Assembly: GCA_002336735.1 (NCBI GenBank)
Contig: DDER01000003.1
Span: forward strand, 874-6,004
From: Candidatus Saccharibacteria bacterium UBA1949
GTDB taxonomy: Bacteria; Patescibacteriota; Saccharimonadia; Saccharimonadales; Saccharimonadaceae
Direction of reading: 5' to 3'
Length of the DNA: 5,131 nucleotides
The position numbers and the translations under genes were made by a program. Under the pieces are notes generated by a model. The model made no database searches. It was not told the origin of the DNA and saw only the letters and a list, made by a program, of their open reading frames with translations. Positions 4,766-5,131 of this stretch are shown in pieces. Numbering within the stretch: the stretch's first letter is position 1; each line of letters starts with the position of its first letter.

Positions 4766-5131
4766 TGACAAAGCCCGTAATCCTAACTGGCATCCGCGCC
4801 AATGAAGAGCTCACTATTGGCAACTATTTGGGTGCCATGGTGCCAATGGTACAGCTGCAGCGCCAATTTGCTGGCGAATATCAACTCAATATGTTTGTGC
4901 CTGATCTCCACAGTTTTACCACTCCCGTCAATCACGATGAACTACGCGGCAATATCATCAGAAATCTCAAATATTTTATGGCGGCCGGTCTCGATATTCA
5001 TCAGCCAGATACCTATATTTATCGTCAAAGCTATATCTCGGCGCACAGTGAGCTGACCTGGATCTTAGATTGTTTTACCTACGTGGGCGAGATGCAGCGC
5101 ATGAACGAATTCAAGGATAAATCTGCCAAAG
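4765..5131 (+). CDS. trpS: Tryptophanyl-tRNA synthetase, 3'-truncated by the window edge
   Basis: TrpRS is the class I synthetase that activates tryptophan with ATP and charges tRNA-Trp. The frame is open from the ATG at 4765 to the window end, giving 122 complete residues of a protein usually about 330-350 long. The N-terminus reads VILTGIRANEELTIGNYLGAM (5-25), where TIGN (17-20) is the class I HIGH-equivalent of TrpRS. FVPDLHSFTTP (44-54) corresponds to the conserved D-L-H-(S/A) active-site strand. YRQSYISAHSELTWILDCFTYVGEM (86-110) and QRMNEFKDKSAK (111-122) match the family segment that ends in the FKDKS motif. The KMSKS loop lies beyond the window. GIRAN replaces the commoner GIxPTG. 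No T-box or leader peptide can precede it if transcription starts at the ATG, so feedback by uncharged tRNA on a leader is unlikely. Confidence 0.96.
   Translation, partial: MTKPVILTGIRANEELTIGNYLGAMVPMVQLQRQFAGEYQLNMFVPDLHSFTTPVNHDELRGNIIRNLKYFMAAGLDIHQPDTYIYRQSYISAHSELTWILDCFTYVGEMQRMNEFKDKSAK

Noticed and set aside
1..5131. CRISPR arrays, insertion sequences, tRNA or rRNA genes
   Set aside because: No direct-repeat array, transposase, terminal inverted repeats or tRNA-like cloverleaf sequence was seen on reading the window. A covariance-model search would settle the RNA genes.

Overview
The window looks like chromosomal DNA from a Candidate Phyla Radiation bacterium, most likely Candidatus Saccharibacteria (TM7). 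This assignment rests on how closely the L17, S9 and TrpRS proteins resemble forms I remember from that group; no search was run. All genes are on the + strand, use the standard code and are tightly packed.

Region 1 (1-2692) is the end of a ribosomal protein / RNA polymerase operon: rpsD (5' end cut off by the window edge), rpoA, rplQ, rplM and rpsI. The genes are separated by 22 nt, 0 nt, a 1-nt overlap and an 8-nt overlap. Each start from rpoA onward has a Shine-Dalgarno sequence, and the operon closes with a clear intrinsic terminator at 2661-2692. These genes supply S4 and S9 to the 30S subunit, L17 and L13 to the 50S subunit, and the alpha subunit to RNA polymerase.

Region 2 (2693-4615) is an accessory pair. 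An alpha/beta hydrolase with a complete Ser-Asp-His triad comes first. It is followed 15 nt later by a 356-residue RelA/SpoT-type protein with a synthetase domain, no HD hydrolase domain and a C-terminal extension containing a YPNY motif. This layout resembles the fused toxin-antitoxin anti-phage protein CapRel rather than a housekeeping Rel enzyme, and it is the most interesting item in the window.

Region 3 (4616-5131) is a 149-bp intergenic stretch with a possible 24-codon ORF and a perfect 9-bp inverted repeat, followed by the 5' part of trpS, which runs off the window edge.

The two regions differ in how genes start. Operon genes use Shine-Dalgarno sites. The isolated genes after the terminator lack them and instead have a -10 box almost touching the start codon: 6 nt before ATG for the hydrolase and trpS, 14 nt for the RelA/SpoT gene. 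This suggests leaderless or near-leaderless mRNAs.
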